Numbered from the stretch's first letter, positions 53,709 to 62,694 are shown. The stretch: DNA of 64,000 bases from Stenotrophomonas maltophilia R551-3 (GCF_000020665.1 NC_011071.1:2718501-2782500), one strand, 5' to 3'. Translations and numbers: made by a program. The notes: a model not told the origin generated them from the letters alone.

Positions 53709-53725
53709 GGTTCGCGCAATGTCTG
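53709..53725 (+). promoter_or_regulatory. Shared direct-repeat motif, site 4
   Basis: GGTTCGCGCAATGTCTG: half-sites 11 bp apart (GTTCG and GTCTG) with the same CGCAATGT centre as site 1. 47 bp before the BA14K-like gene start. Confidence 0.5.
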
Positions 53726-53771
53726 CGGGGTGTACTACGGCTACCAACGATGTCCGCACAGGAGCTGGACG

Positions 53772-54167
53772 ATGTTTCTGAAGACAGGAAGAACCGCGCT
53801 GATTCTAGCGGTCGCTGCGCAGCTGGTGTTGATGCCGTACGCCGGCGACGCCCATGCGCAGCGTGGCGACCGCTACAACCCGCAGTGGAACCAGGACTAC
53901 CGCGATCGGGAGCGCGATGCATGGGAACGGCGCAAACGTGAGCGGGATCATGAGCGTGAACGCGAGCGCCGGCACGACGCCAAGACCGCCAGTGTCGTGG
54001 TGGGCGTGGTAGGTGCAGCGGTGGTGGCCGGCGTGATTGCCGCTGCCGCCAAACGCGAGCGCGAGACCCGGGAGCGCGCCGACTACTGCATGAACCGCTA
54101 CGGCAACTACGATCGTCGCAACGACACCTATCGCGGCGCCGACGGCTACACCTATCCCTGCCGCTGA
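53772..54167 (+). CDS. BA14K-like small secreted protein
   Basis: Protein of 131 residues: signal peptide (TALILAVAAQLVLMPYAGDA ending near AHAQ), a highly charged Arg/Glu/Asp middle (RDRERDAWERRKRERDHERE), a hydrophobic Val/Ala segment (ASVVVGVVGAAVVAGVIAAA) and the C-terminal YCMNRYGNYDRRNDTYRGAD ending in YPC, which resembles the BA14K motif (CxxRYxSYDxxxxTYxGxDG). GGAG lies upstream of the ATG at 53772. It lies 90 bp after macB behind motif site 4 and is followed by an EF-hand gene. Confidence 0.7.
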   Translation: MFLKTGRTALILAVAAQLVLMPYAGDAHAQRGDRYNPQWNQDYRDRERDAWERRKRERDHERERERRHDAKTASVVVGVVGAAVVAGVIAAAAKRERETRERADYCMNRYGNYDRRNDTYRGADGYTYPCR

Positions 54168-54193
54168 TCTGCAATTTTCAAGGAGAATCACCC

Positions 54194-54571
54194 ATGACCA
54201 GGATCACGCTGGTGATCGCACTGTGCACTGCCCCGTTGCTGGCCCAGGCCACACCCACCGACCCGAAGCAGGCTTACATCGACGCCACATTCACCGCCAT
54301 GGATGCCAACAACGACGGACGCGTTGACAAGACCGAGTACGCGAAATTTCAGCAGGAACGTTTCAGCAAGCAGGCCGATTCAATCGACGCCGCGTTTTCC
54401 GCAATGGACAAGAACAAGGATGGCAGAATCAGCAAGGAGGAAGCCAACGTGGTGCCGGAGATCGCGAAGTACTTCGCGGGCCTGGACACCGATGCCGACG
54501 GCTATCTGTCGCTGAAGGAAATGCAACAGGCCATGGTTGCCGCTCAGACTGCAGACGCGCCAACAAAGTAA
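54194..54571 (+). CDS. Secreted EF-hand calcium-binding protein
   Basis: Protein of 125 residues: signal peptide MTRITLVIALCTAPLLAQAT, then three 12-residue EF-hand loops, DANNDGRVDKTE (37-48), DKNKDGRISKEE (72-83) and DTDADGYLSLKE (98-109), each with Asp/Asn at positions 1, 3, 5 and Glu at 12. Predicted periplasmic Ca2+ buffer or sensor. AAGGAG precedes the ATG. It follows the BA14K-like gene by 26 bp and is probably in the same transcript, hence under motif site 4. Confidence 0.88.
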   Translation: MTRITLVIALCTAPLLAQATPTDPKQAYIDATFTAMDANNDGRVDKTEYAKFQQERFSKQADSIDAAFSAMDKNKDGRISKEEANVVPEIAKYFAGLDTDADGYLSLKEMQQAMVAAQTADAPTK

Positions 54572-54686
54572 ATCCAGGGCGGGGCGCTGAAGATGGATAC
54601 CCATCCGGGCGCGGTGCGGGTTGAATACACCCTCTTCCCACGTTAGCCTCCGAGGTGCCCAAGGAGGGCTATCAACGGAGTGAAGC

Positions 54687-54884
54687 ATGAAGATTGGATT
54701 CAAGCTGTCTGTTGCTATTGCGGCCGCTGCACTGACCCTTGGAATCGGCAGTGCCTCCGCGCAGTCCCGCTGTACCCCGTGCTACACCGCCTACGACGCC
54801 TGCCTCGCAGCGGGCAATGGCGAGAAGGTGTGCTACCCGGCGTTTGCCCGCTGCCTGCGAAACAGCGGTTGCACCATCCCGTAA
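54687..54884 (+). CDS. Small secreted Cys-rich protein
   Basis: Protein of 65 residues: signal peptide ending GIGSASAQ, mature part of about 39 residues with six cysteines (SRCTPCYTAYDACLAAGNGE, then VCYPAFARCLRNSGC), a spacing compatible with three disulfides. GGAG is in the upstream region. Function unknown. It follows the EF-hand gene by 115 bp. Confidence 0.65.
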   Translation: MKIGFKLSVAIAAAALTLGIGSASAQSRCTPCYTAYDACLAAGNGEKVCYPAFARCLRNSGCTIP

Positions 54885-54905
54885 GTCACGCACTGCCGTG
54901 ATGTG

Positions 54906-54932
54906 TGCCGGCCCCCATTTCGGGGGCTGGCA
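54906..54932 (+). terminator. Hairpin after the Cys-rich gene
   Basis: TGCCGGCCCCC, loop ATTTC, GGGGGCTGGCA: a stem of about 11 bp with one mismatch and no strong T-run. It lies between the convergent Cys-rich and effector genes. Confidence 0.55.
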
Positions 54933-54994
54933 TTGGCTGTCAGGCATTGCCCCATGCTACTGATAAGGTTCCATACGCGATGGGCGGAGTGATT

Positions 54995-56317
54995 TCATCC
55001 CATCCGCATCGCGCTATTTTCGCGCGCCTGCACTTCGATATCCTGCTGGTGTTGCCCGGCGGTCTGCTGCCGCTCCAGACTGGCGGCTTCCATCTGCTGC
55101 AACGACTGCGCAACCGGCGTATGCACTGCTACATCTGTGGGCATTGAAACGCGCAGGTGGGCGGGATCGTTCATCTCGCCCTGCACCACGAACACGTTCC
55201 GCCCTGCGGGAGTGTCGGCCGTCTGGGCGCTCAGCAGCACGTGATCGGCGCGTTCAAGCTGGTTGCGGCGGGCCAAGGCCATCACGCTCGCCACAAGACG
55301 CTCGCTGTTCTCATCGTGGGTACGCCCGGCGCTGGCATCGATCGCGGCAACGCCTTCGCGCACCTGCTGCATCAGTGCGTACTCCCGATGGCCGGGGCCG
55401 ATGTCCGCCAGGCGGGTCGGCGCCTGTGAGGGATCCGGCACGTCGTCCGCCGCTGCGGTCAGCGGGCTGCGGGTAATGGTCCGATACGGATCGTCCGGGT
55501 GGAACTGGGTACGTTTTTCCTGGCGTTCCAGACGAACCTCGCGCGCGTCGTTGAGTTCAGCGATACGGGCGGGATCGGTGATCTCGCGCAGCGACATGTG
55601 ACCGCCGCCCGCACTGACGCTGGCCCATTTCCTGTCGGCTTCGAAGTACATCGCGTAGTAGCTGTTGCCGCCGATGACGTTCGGATCGACCGCTGAGCGC
55701 CCCTCCAGTGCCTGGGTGGCTTCCAGCACGCTCAACCGGGTCAGGTACTGCCCGCCCTTCGCCCATCCCATCTGGCTGATGGCATCAACGCTGGTGTTGC
55801 CTACGCGCGGGCCTCCGGCGTAGTCGTTGTCGAGCATGTTGGTCCAGATCTGCTCCAGCTTCGCGGGGCCGCTCTTCTGCTCGGCCGCCTCCAGCAGCAC
55901 GCGCGGCGTCCAGCAGTTGGGATCAAGCTCATGCCGTTCAAATGCCCGGTCGTGGGCCAGCATCACATCCTTGCCGGGAAGATTCAGTGCCAGGTCTGGG
56001 CGGCGCTCGTTCATCCACTGCTGCCGCAATTCAAGATCTCTTTCGAGCAGGGTCTGCCCAAAGGACTCCTACTGCCGCTCGGTCAACTGTGCATTTGAGA
56101 AACGCGATCCCTCATCCTGTTGGGTCTTCGCGTAGTTCTGTGCATAGGTGTTCGCTACACGTCCCGGAAGGCTGTCATTGCGTACAACACCCAGTGCCAG
56201 CGTCCCGTAGCCATCGGCTCCCGGCAGCTGCGACAGGTAGTTCCAGTAAAGCTCGCGGTTGCCGTCTCTGGCATAGCTGCCAAGGACTCTGAGATCGCGT
56301 TCGGTCAATCCACTCAT
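54995..56317 (-). pseudogene. X-T4SS effector with XVIPCD, interrupted by an in-frame amber stop
   Basis: One frame runs from the ATG at 56317 (MSGLTERDLRVLGSYARDGN) to the stop at 54995, broken only by TAG at 56069-56071 (LTERQ stop ESFGQTLLERDLE). With that codon read through, the protein would be 440 residues: an N-terminal toxin domain I do not recognise (YDTLALGVVR-like, AHDRAFERHELDPNCWTPRV) and a C-terminal XVIPCD of about 120 residues (EYALMQQVREGVAAIDASAG, NVFVVQGEMNDPAHLRVSMP, Gln-rich end). The neighbouring codon is CAG, one change from TAG. Position and partner resemble the Smlt3024/Smlt3025 effector-immunity pair of strain K279a as I recall it; not verified. Confidence 0.8.
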
Positions 56318-56348
56318 ACCCTGTCCCTTCCCTTCCTTGATTCACCGA

Positions 56349-57212
56349 TCACTGGGACCGGGTGCGCGCGATGACATCCCTGACAACCTCTTCCATACGC
56401 TTCCAGTCCTTCAGAAACGCTCTCTTGTAGTCCAGGCTGACGGACAGCTTGTTGTCGATGTCCACGAAGTAATGAACGCAGCCGGCTGCCACTTCTCCTG
56501 GCTCACTGATCACCTCGCTTCCCTCCAGCCGCACGCCGTCGCGTCGGAATTCCTTGCCGTCACATTTGATGAACGAGCTGATCCGGCCGTCGGCCTGGCG
56601 TGCGATGTACCAGTCTCTCTCGTAGGCGGGATTGCGGACAGGCGGCTTCCCGTACCGCGCCTCATACTTCTTCGCGTACACCACCATCTTCGCTTCGTCG
56701 ATTGCATAGGGCGTCAGCCCCAAGGTCTCCGGCTGTGCAACGCGTTGATCGAGACGATCCCTGGGATCCTCCCTTTCCACAGAATCCTCTTCCGTGACGG
56801 CTTCATTTGACGACAGCCTTGAAAGCAGTGTTTCGACGGGAACGCGATCAACGTAGTTGATCCGAATGGGAATCTCCTTCCGGAAATCATTCGTACGCGG
56901 ATTGGCCCGGGCACCTGGCAGTGTCGGCTTCATGTCCGGCCACTCGATGACCAGCGTCACGCCCTCGCCAGGCCACGGTGCGATCTGGCTGTCCAGGTAG
57001 TTGGCCTGAATGCGGAAGGTGTTCGGCCCCAGCTTCACGTCCACGGGGGCATCGGTATAGGTGTGACCGTTGATCGTGCGGCCGGTCTGGGTTGCGCCGG
57101 ACATGGCGGGATTCCTTTCGTGTTCGGTGGACGGCGGACGTGCACACGCGCCGGCACTCACTACGACGGCAAGCGCGAGCGTCAGGCAACGGCCGGGAGA
57201 CATCACGTGCAT
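56349..57212 (-). CDS. Putative immunity lipoprotein for the interrupted effector
   Basis: About 287 residues from the ATG at 57212. The signal GRCLTLALAVVVSAGAC carries a weak lipobox (AGAC), then PPSTEHERNPAMSGA and a large soluble domain (TYTDAPVDVKLGPNTFRIQA, WPGEGVTLVIEWPDMKPTLP, CVHYFVDIDNKLSVSLDYKR). It lies 31 bp upstream of the effector frame on the same strand and is intact. Start uncertain: ATGs at 57218, 57212 and 57203 are all possible. The inferred role is periplasmic neutralisation of the effector. It may still protect against sibling toxins even though the local effector gene is broken. Confidence 0.75.
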   Translation of the reverse strand: MHVMSPGRCLTLALAVVVSAGACARPPSTEHERNPAMSGATQTGRTINGHTYTDAPVDVKLGPNTFRIQANYLDSQIAPWPGEGVTLVIEWPDMKPTLPGARANPRTNDFRKEIPIRINYVDRVPVETLLSRLSSNEAVTEEDSVEREDPRDRLDQRVAQPETLGLTPYAIDEAKMVVYAKKYEARYGKPPVRNPAYERDWYIARQADGRISSFIKCDGKEFRRDGVRLEGSEVISEPGEVAAGCVHYFVDIDNKLSVSLDYKRAFLKDWKRMEEVVRDVIARTRSQ

Positions 57213-57409
57213 GGGCATTCCATTGCAGGGTTCCGGCGCCACTATAGGCAACCGGGCGTCAATGGAACAGGAATTGCTTCGCAGCCCGTCACCGAGTGAG
57301 GCGGCGCTCCACATGCGCTGCCTGCAGTACTGCGGCTATTCCCGTGGTCTCCAGGACGCTGCAGGGAGCATGGGCCATGTCGACGATGCTCGGCGCTCCG
57401 CCTCAGGTC

Positions 57410-57757
57410 TCAGCCGTCGCCGTCCGTGCTTCTATGGCCGCGATAGGTTTCACCCCACTCGCGCATCGCCAGCAGCACCGGCACCAGCGTGCGCCCGAAC
57501 TCGGAAAGCTCGTACTCCACCTTCGGCGGCACTTCCGGGTACACGTGGCGGATCACCACGCCATCGGCTTCCAGTTCACGCAGCTGGCTGGTGAGCATGG
57601 ACTGGGTGACATTGGGCACCCGCCGCGTCAGCTCCATGAAACGACGCTTGCCGGTCATCAGGTGAAAGAGGATGACAGGCTTCCACACGCCCCCCATCAC
57701 CGACAGCGTGACCTCCACAGCGCAACCGCTCTTGCCGTCCCAACGCTTGCTACGCAT
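57410..57757 (-). CDS. HxlR family transcriptional regulator
   Basis: Protein of 115 residues. The HxlR core is VEVTLSVMGGVWKPVILFHL, TGKRRFMELTRRVPNVTQSM, LTSQLRELEADGVVIRHVYP and the wing PPKVEYELSEFGRTL. Cys12 lies just before the core, the usual redox-active position. It is divergent from the acuI gene 102 bp away, its likely target. A GGAAAA...GGAAAA repeat flanking CATAGTACCTAC in that gap is a candidate operator. Confidence 0.9.
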   Translation of the reverse strand: MRSKRWDGKSGCAVEVTLSVMGGVWKPVILFHLMTGKRRFMELTRRVPNVTQSMLTSQLRELEADGVVIRHVYPEVPPKVEYELSEFGRTLVPVLLAMREWGETYRGHRSTDGDG

Positions 57758-57859
57758 GAATACTCCGGAAAACCATAGTACCTACGGAAAATCATCGTTC
57801 TTGTTGCGATAACGGTGCGAGCCTAGCATGGGCTCATCCACTGAACGTGAGCCCCCGCC

Positions 57860-58849
57860 ATGAGTTTCAAGGCACTGCTGACCCGCAAAACGAACGACGG
57901 CGTATCCACGGAACTGGTCGATTTCGATGACGCCAACCTGATGGACGGCGACGTGCTGGTGCAGGTTGAATATTCAACGCTGAACTACAAGGACGCACTG
58001 GCCCTCACCAATACGCGCCCGGTCATCCGCACCTTCCCGTTGATTCCCGGCATCGACCTTTCCGGCGTGGTACTGGAGTCGAGCAATGCCGATTTCCAGC
58101 CCGGTGACCGTGTCGTGTTGAATGGCTGGGACCTGAGCATGGGCCACCATGGCGGCCTGGCACAGCATGCCCGCGTGCGTGGCGAATGGCTCAACAGGAT
58201 TCCCGACAACCTGACCACCCGCGACGCCATGGCCATCGGCACCGCTGGCTATACCGCCATGCTGTGCGTACTGGCCCTGGAACAAGCCGGCGTGACGCCC
58301 GACAAGGGCGATGTGCTGGTGACCGGCGCCAACGGTGGCGTCGGCTCGATCGCGGTGGCGATCCTTTCAAAGCTGGGCTATCGCGTTGTGGCCGCCACCG
58401 GGCGCCCGGAACACGCCGAGTATCTGCACAGCCTGGGCGCCGCCGAGATCATCGATCGCGCGCAGCTTTCAGAACCGCGCGACCGTCCGGTGAGCGCCGA
58501 ACGATGGGCCGGCGTCGTCGATGTGGCTGGCGGCCCTACCCTCGTCAACGCGATTGCCGAGACGAAATACCGCGGTGCCGTCGCCGCCTGTGGCCTGGCG
58601 CAGAGCGACGCGCTGCACGGCTCGGTGCTGCCCTTCATTCTCCGCAACGTGATCCTTGCAGGCGTGGATTCGGTGAATGCGCCGCAGGACGTTCGCCAGC
58701 GTGCGTGGGACCGGCTTGCCACCGACCTGGATCCGCAGAAGCTTGAAAGCACGGTGCAGCTGATTGGGCTTGCCGACGTGCTTGAGGTTTACGAGCAGAT
58801 CATTCCGGGCAAGGTGCGTGGGCGGATAGTGGTGGATGTGAATGCCTGA
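57860..58849 (+). CDS. acuI: AcuI/YhdH family acrylyl-CoA reductase-like oxidoreductase
   Basis: Zinc-free MDR-superfamily NADPH reductase of 329 residues. Features: YSTLNYKDALALTNTRPVIR, FPLIPGIDLSGVV, the catalytic-site region GWDLSMGHHGGLAQHARVRG, nucleotide fold VLVTGANGGVGSIAVAILSK, and NVILAGVDSVNAPQDVRQRA, all characteristic of AcuI (YhdH). It detoxifies acrylyl-CoA in known members; other enoyl or quinone substrates are possible. GAGCCC precedes the ATG. Divergent HxlR regulator. Confidence 0.92.
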   Translation: MSFKALLTRKTNDGVSTELVDFDDANLMDGDVLVQVEYSTLNYKDALALTNTRPVIRTFPLIPGIDLSGVVLESSNADFQPGDRVVLNGWDLSMGHHGGLAQHARVRGEWLNRIPDNLTTRDAMAIGTAGYTAMLCVLALEQAGVTPDKGDVLVTGANGGVGSIAVAILSKLGYRVVAATGRPEHAEYLHSLGAAEIIDRAQLSEPRDRPVSAERWAGVVDVAGGPTLVNAIAETKYRGAVAACGLAQSDALHGSVLPFILRNVILAGVDSVNAPQDVRQRAWDRLATDLDPQKLESTVQLIGLADVLEVYEQIIPGKVRGRIVVDVNA

Positions 58850-58977
58850 GGAAGCCTTCGCAGCGGATTCCATCCGGCAACGAATGGTGAACACGCCGTG
58901 AAACCATGCGAGCGGCAGTGGCCGCTTGCCACTGCTGCTCGCATACGCTCAGGTTTCCGTCGACTGTGGACACCGCC

Positions 58978-59298
58978 ATGTCAATGACTGCACTCGCACT
59001 TGCGACCGCTCTTTCCGGCCTGCCCGACATTGCCTGGGAGCGCGAGCGCGGCGAAGACGCACACCAGCTGATGCTCTGCCAGATCCATCGCGATGAGCTG
59101 ATGCAGGATGACGCGAAGAGCGATGCCTACCAGCGTGCCAAGGCGGTCTGCGATCTCCTGGCGCGTGAGTACAGGAACAAATGGGATTTCGATGCGCAGG
59201 AGGCATTGGCGGCATCGACAGTGGATCTGGATGAGCTGATCCGGCGGGGAGACCTGGTTGAGGTGCCTCCAACAAGGCAGGACCGCGTCTACGAGTGA
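58978..59298 (+). CDS. Hypothetical protein
   Basis: Acidic 106-residue protein starting MSMTALALATALSGLPDIAW; the hydrophobic N-terminus may be a weak signal or a helix. The rest is charged and helical (MLCQIHRDELMQDDAKSDAY, DLDELIRRGDLVEVPPTRQD). No family recognised. Confidence 0.5.
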   Translation: MSMTALALATALSGLPDIAWERERGEDAHQLMLCQIHRDELMQDDAKSDAYQRAKAVCDLLAREYRNKWDFDAQEALAASTVDLDELIRRGDLVEVPPTRQDRVYE

Positions 59299-59367
59299 TT
59301 CCGTGCTGGCAGGTGCTGGCACCTGGAGCTGCCGCAGGGCAACCAGTTCCAGTGCCGATCGGCGAGG

Positions 59368-59592
59368 CTAGCGGATGCGACTCCGCGCCAGTGCCAGGCG
59401 CCTGATCTCGTCTGGCAGAAGGATGACGCCGTCCTCCATCTCGATGCGCATCTGCGAGACATCACCCTCGTGCCCCTGCATTGCAGCGGTCACCAGAATC
59501 TTCAGAGCATCCGTGCGGATATCGTAGCCGCCGACGGTGTGCTTCAAGGTACCTACGCTGTTCCAGTCGTTTTCCATGATCGGCGCCCACAT
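59368..59592 (-). CDS. Hypothetical small protein
   Basis: Protein of 69-74 residues depending on the start (ATG at 59592 or at 59577, MENDWNSVGTLKHTVGGYDI), ending EIRRLALARSRIR. It is basic at the C-terminus with no signal peptide. No family recognised. Confidence 0.45.
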   Translation of the reverse strand: MWAPIMENDWNSVGTLKHTVGGYDIRTDALKILVTAAMQGHEGDVSQMRIEMEDGVILLPDEIRRLALARSRIR

Positions 59593-59749
59593 CCACAGGC
59601 TTCATGCTGGCAACGGCCTTCACAAACGTCAATGAAACCGGTCGCATGGCCGGCCATGAAGCGAAAAGCCACAAGCGTCGTCAACGCCCCTTATCATGGA
59701 GGGGTAAGGGCTCTGCAAGCCCAGTTGACGTACGCAAGGCAGTATCTGG

Positions 59750-62509
59750 ATGTCTATGGAATGGCGCCCCTCGGGCTGGGGCCTGCGTGTGACCCGCTCG
59801 CCAGGCTGGCAGCTGTGGCTTGACGGCGAACATATTGAACTTTTGATTGAAGGCCGCCAGTACCGGCAACACGTAGCTGACGACGAGCGCGTGCAGGTCA
59901 TCCCTGGACTCTTCTGGGCCAAAGTCATCCTACAGACCCAGGGCGACGGCGTGCTGACCATGAATGGACTGCCCAACGGCCAGGCCTCCCGGCTCGCGGC
60001 AGCGCTGCAGCAGGTGCGCTTTGCGGGTACCACGCGCGGGCGCAAGGCACTGTTCGACACGATTCTGGAGCAGATCCAGTCGTGGCTGGCCGAAGCAGAT
60101 GCCCTCATCGACCGGGGCAGCACCGGCCGCCGCTGGATCACGCACGAACAACAGCAGGCACTGCTGGCCGGTCGCCCCGGCCTGCCGCTCCCGCAGCGCG
60201 AGCTGGAACAATTGTTCCTGGATGAGGATGTGCACGAGGACCTGCATTCGCCCAGCCACCGTGTAGCACTGGACGCCCTGCACGACTGGCAGCTGGACTG
60301 GCCCACGGCCTGGGCCGACGCCAACGCAACCATGGCAGCGCGCGAACGGGTACTGGCCAAGGACTTCCTGGACCGCGTCGAGAGCAAGCCGCTGACCGAC
60401 GAACAGGCCCGCGCCGTCATCTGCTTCGACAACCGCGTGCAGGTCGTCGCCTCCGCTGGCTCTGGCAAGACCTCCACCATGGTCGCCAAGGCCGCTTATG
60501 CCATCGATCGCGGCTTTGTCGAACCCGAACGGATCGTGATGCTCGCCTTCAACAAGGATGCCGCCAGGGAGCTTGAAGAGCGCGCGCAGCGATGCTTCGA
60601 CCGGCTCGGCATGGGCGACACCGTGGTTGAAGCCCGGACCTTCCACGCCCTCGGCCTGGCCATCGTCGCCAAGGCCACCGGACGCAAGCCCGACATCGCC
60701 GAATGGACCACCGACGCCACGCTGGGCTTCAACAAGCTGGCCGAACTGGTGGACGACCTGAAGGATCGCTCGACCCACTTCCGTACCCAATGGGACATGT
60801 TCCGCTTGGTGTTCGGGCGCGACCTGCCGCCATTCGGCACGGAAATGGAGGCCGATGGCTACGACCGCGATGGCACGCCCTACATCCGTACCCTGCAGGG
60901 GGAACGGGTGAAGAGCCTGGAAGAGTGCGTCATCGCCGACTGGCTCTTCTACAACGGCGTGACGTACGACTACGAGCGACGCTACGAGTTCGACACCGCG
61001 ACAGACACCCATCGCCAGTATCGTCCGGACTTCTACTATCCGGACGCCCAGCTGTATCACGAGCACTTTGCGCTGGATGCCGATGGCCAGCCGCCGAAGC
61101 ACTTTGCCAACTACAGCGAAGGGATGCACTGGAAGCGCCAGCAGCATGTGGCGCGCGGCACGGCCCTTGTCGAGACGACATCCTTTGGCCTGCGCAGCGG
61201 GCATGCCCTGCTGGACCTCGCAGAGAAGCTTGGCGAGTGTGACATCGAGCTCGACCCGAATCCGGACCGCGAGCTGCCCGATCAGGGTGCCAAGCCGATG
61301 CCCGATGCGGACCTGATCGGCTTGATGCGCACCTTCATTGCCCATGCCAAGAGCAACTGTCTGACGCTGGATGACATGGCCGCGCGCCTGCGGCAGATGC
61401 CCGAAGACCAGTTCAAGGAGCGGCACCGTCGCTTCCTGGAAATCGCCGGGCCGGTCTTCCAGGCCTGGGACAACGCGCTGGCTGACGAGCGTGGCATCGA
61501 CTTCGAAGACATGCTCAATATGGCCGCTGGACTGCTGGAACAGGGCCGCTACGAATCGCCTTACGATCTGGTGATGGCCGATGAATTCCAGGACGCTTCG
61601 CGCGCCCGCGCACGCCTCTGCCGTGCATTGGTCAGCCAACCGGGCCGCCATCTGTTCGCGGTGGGCGATGACTGGCAGTCGATCAATCGCTTCGCCGGTG
61701 CCGACGTTTCGGTGATGACCGGATTCCGCGAGTGGATGGGCCATGGCCAGGTGCTGAAACTGGAACAGACGTTCCGCTGCCCACAGGCGCTCTGCGATGT
61801 GTCCGGCCGCTTCATCAGCCGCAATCCCGCGCAGATCACCAAGGAAGTTCGCTCTGCCGCACCGGCCATGGGCCCGGTGCTGCAGGCCTTCCAGATGAAC
61901 CGGCGGGAGGAGGTGCAGGATGGCGTTCGCCAGTACCTCGCCAAGCTGCATCAGCAGCTGCTGTCCGGTGCCGTTCCACAGGGCCGCAACGGGCGCGTGA
62001 CGGTCTTCATCCTGGGGCGCTACCGCGCCGATCGCAGCGCGATGCCTTCGGATTGGAAGACAGCCTTCGGCAGCACGATGGAGGTCGAGTTCCTGACCGC
62101 ACATCGATCGAAAGGACGCGAAGCGGACTACGTAATCCTGCCGGGCATGATCAACCGCAGCTTTCCGAGCCTGCGCGCGGATGACCCGGCGCTTTCGCTG
62201 GCGATGCCGGATGGGGATACCTATCCGCTGAGCGAAGAACGGCGGTTGTTCTATGTCGCGCTGACGCGTGCGCGACGTTCGGTGTCCATGTTCACCCTGC
62301 AGGGGAAGCGTTCGCCGTTCCTGGATGAACTGGTGAAGGACGGGGCTGTGAAAGTAACCGCAATTTCAGGCGCGGCCATCAATGAAGAACGCTGCCCAGT
62401 GTGCAAGGTGGGCGTGTTTGTGGACCGCAATGGGCCGCATGGGACGTTCCGGTCGTGCTCCAGTTACCCGTTGTGCCACAACAAGCCGAAGGGTGAGCGA
62501 CGCAGGTAA
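59750..62509 (+). CDS. Helicase IV-like UvrD-family DNA helicase with nuclease-like insert and zinc ribbon
   Basis: Protein of 919 residues. The N-terminus (SGWGLRVTRSPGWQLWLDGE) resembles HelD. Walker A is VQVVASAGSGKTSTMVAKAA (about residues 230-249), and later motifs include VMLAFNKDAARELEERAQRC, MADEFQDASRARARLC (Walker B), FAVGDDWQSINRFAGADVSV, and LTAHRSKGREADYVILPGM with RLFYVALTRARRSVSMFTL. Between lies EECVIADWLFYNGVTYDYER then YRPDFYYPDAQLYHEHFALD, a PD-(D/E)XK-like insert as in E. coli HelD. The C-terminal CPVCKVGVF...CSSYPLCHNK is a topoisomerase-type zinc ribbon. It unwinds DNA 3' to 5' during repair or recombination. Confidence 0.9.
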   Translation: MSMEWRPSGWGLRVTRSPGWQLWLDGEHIELLIEGRQYRQHVADDERVQVIPGLFWAKVILQTQGDGVLTMNGLPNGQASRLAAALQQVRFAGTTRGRKALFDTILEQIQSWLAEADALIDRGSTGRRWITHEQQQALLAGRPGLPLPQRELEQLFLDEDVHEDLHSPSHRVALDALHDWQLDWPTAWADANATMAARERVLAKDFLDRVESKPLTDEQARAVICFDNRVQVVASAGSGKTSTMVAKAAYAIDRGFVEPERIVMLAFNKDAARELEERAQRCFDRLGMGDTVVEARTFHALGLAIVAKATGRKPDIAEWTTDATLGFNKLAELVDDLKDRSTHFRTQWDMFRLVFGRDLPPFGTEMEADGYDRDGTPYIRTLQGERVKSLEECVIADWLFYNGVTYDYERRYEFDTATDTHRQYRPDFYYPDAQLYHEHFALDADGQPPKHFANYSEGMHWKRQQHVARGTALVETTSFGLRSGHALLDLAEKLGECDIELDPNPDRELPDQGAKPMPDADLIGLMRTFIAHAKSNCLTLDDMAARLRQMPEDQFKERHRRFLEIAGPVFQAWDNALADERGIDFEDMLNMAAGLLEQGRYESPYDLVMADEFQDASRARARLCRALVSQPGRHLFAVGDDWQSINRFAGADVSVMTGFREWMGHGQVLKLEQTFRCPQALCDVSGRFISRNPAQITKEVRSAAPAMGPVLQAFQMNRREEVQDGVRQYLAKLHQQLLSGAVPQGRNGRVTVFILGRYRADRSAMPSDWKTAFGSTMEVEFLTAHRSKGREADYVILPGMINRSFPSLRADDPALSLAMPDGDTYPLSEERRLFYVALTRARRSVSMFTLQGKRSPFLDELVKDGAVKVTAISGAAINEERCPVCKVGVFVDRNGPHGTFRSCSSYPLCHNKPKGERRR

Positions 62510-62662
62510 GCGCGTTCAGCTACACCCATATGCGCCCGCCCATACCAAGCCGTGCAAGCTGGCCTGATGGTTCAATGGCTGGACAGCAGCTGCGGAGGCA
62601 GAAAAAAAGGCCTCTGCTCCCAGGGGCCATTTCATGATTCTGGCGGAGAGAACGCCGGCCAT

Positions 62663-62694
62663 GTAGCCGACGTCGCTGGTACCAGCGACGTCGC
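62663..62694. repeat. GTAG-headed perfect palindrome (SMAG-like variant)
   Basis: GTAG at 62663-62666, then GACGTCGCTGGT followed by its exact complement (62669-62692), a 24-bp perfect palindrome. It lies between the helicase stop and the convergent protease gene. Nearby 62590-62625 contains a loose GCAGAGGCC/GGAGGCAGAA inverted repeat around a run of A; its use as a terminator is uncertain. Confidence 0.6.

Noticed and set aside
51978..53759. 593-codon open frame on the - strand
   Set aside because: Shadow of macB; no similarity or start signal.
59930..62104. 724-codon open frame on the - strand
   Set aside because: Antisense to the helicase gene; composition typical of a shadow frame.
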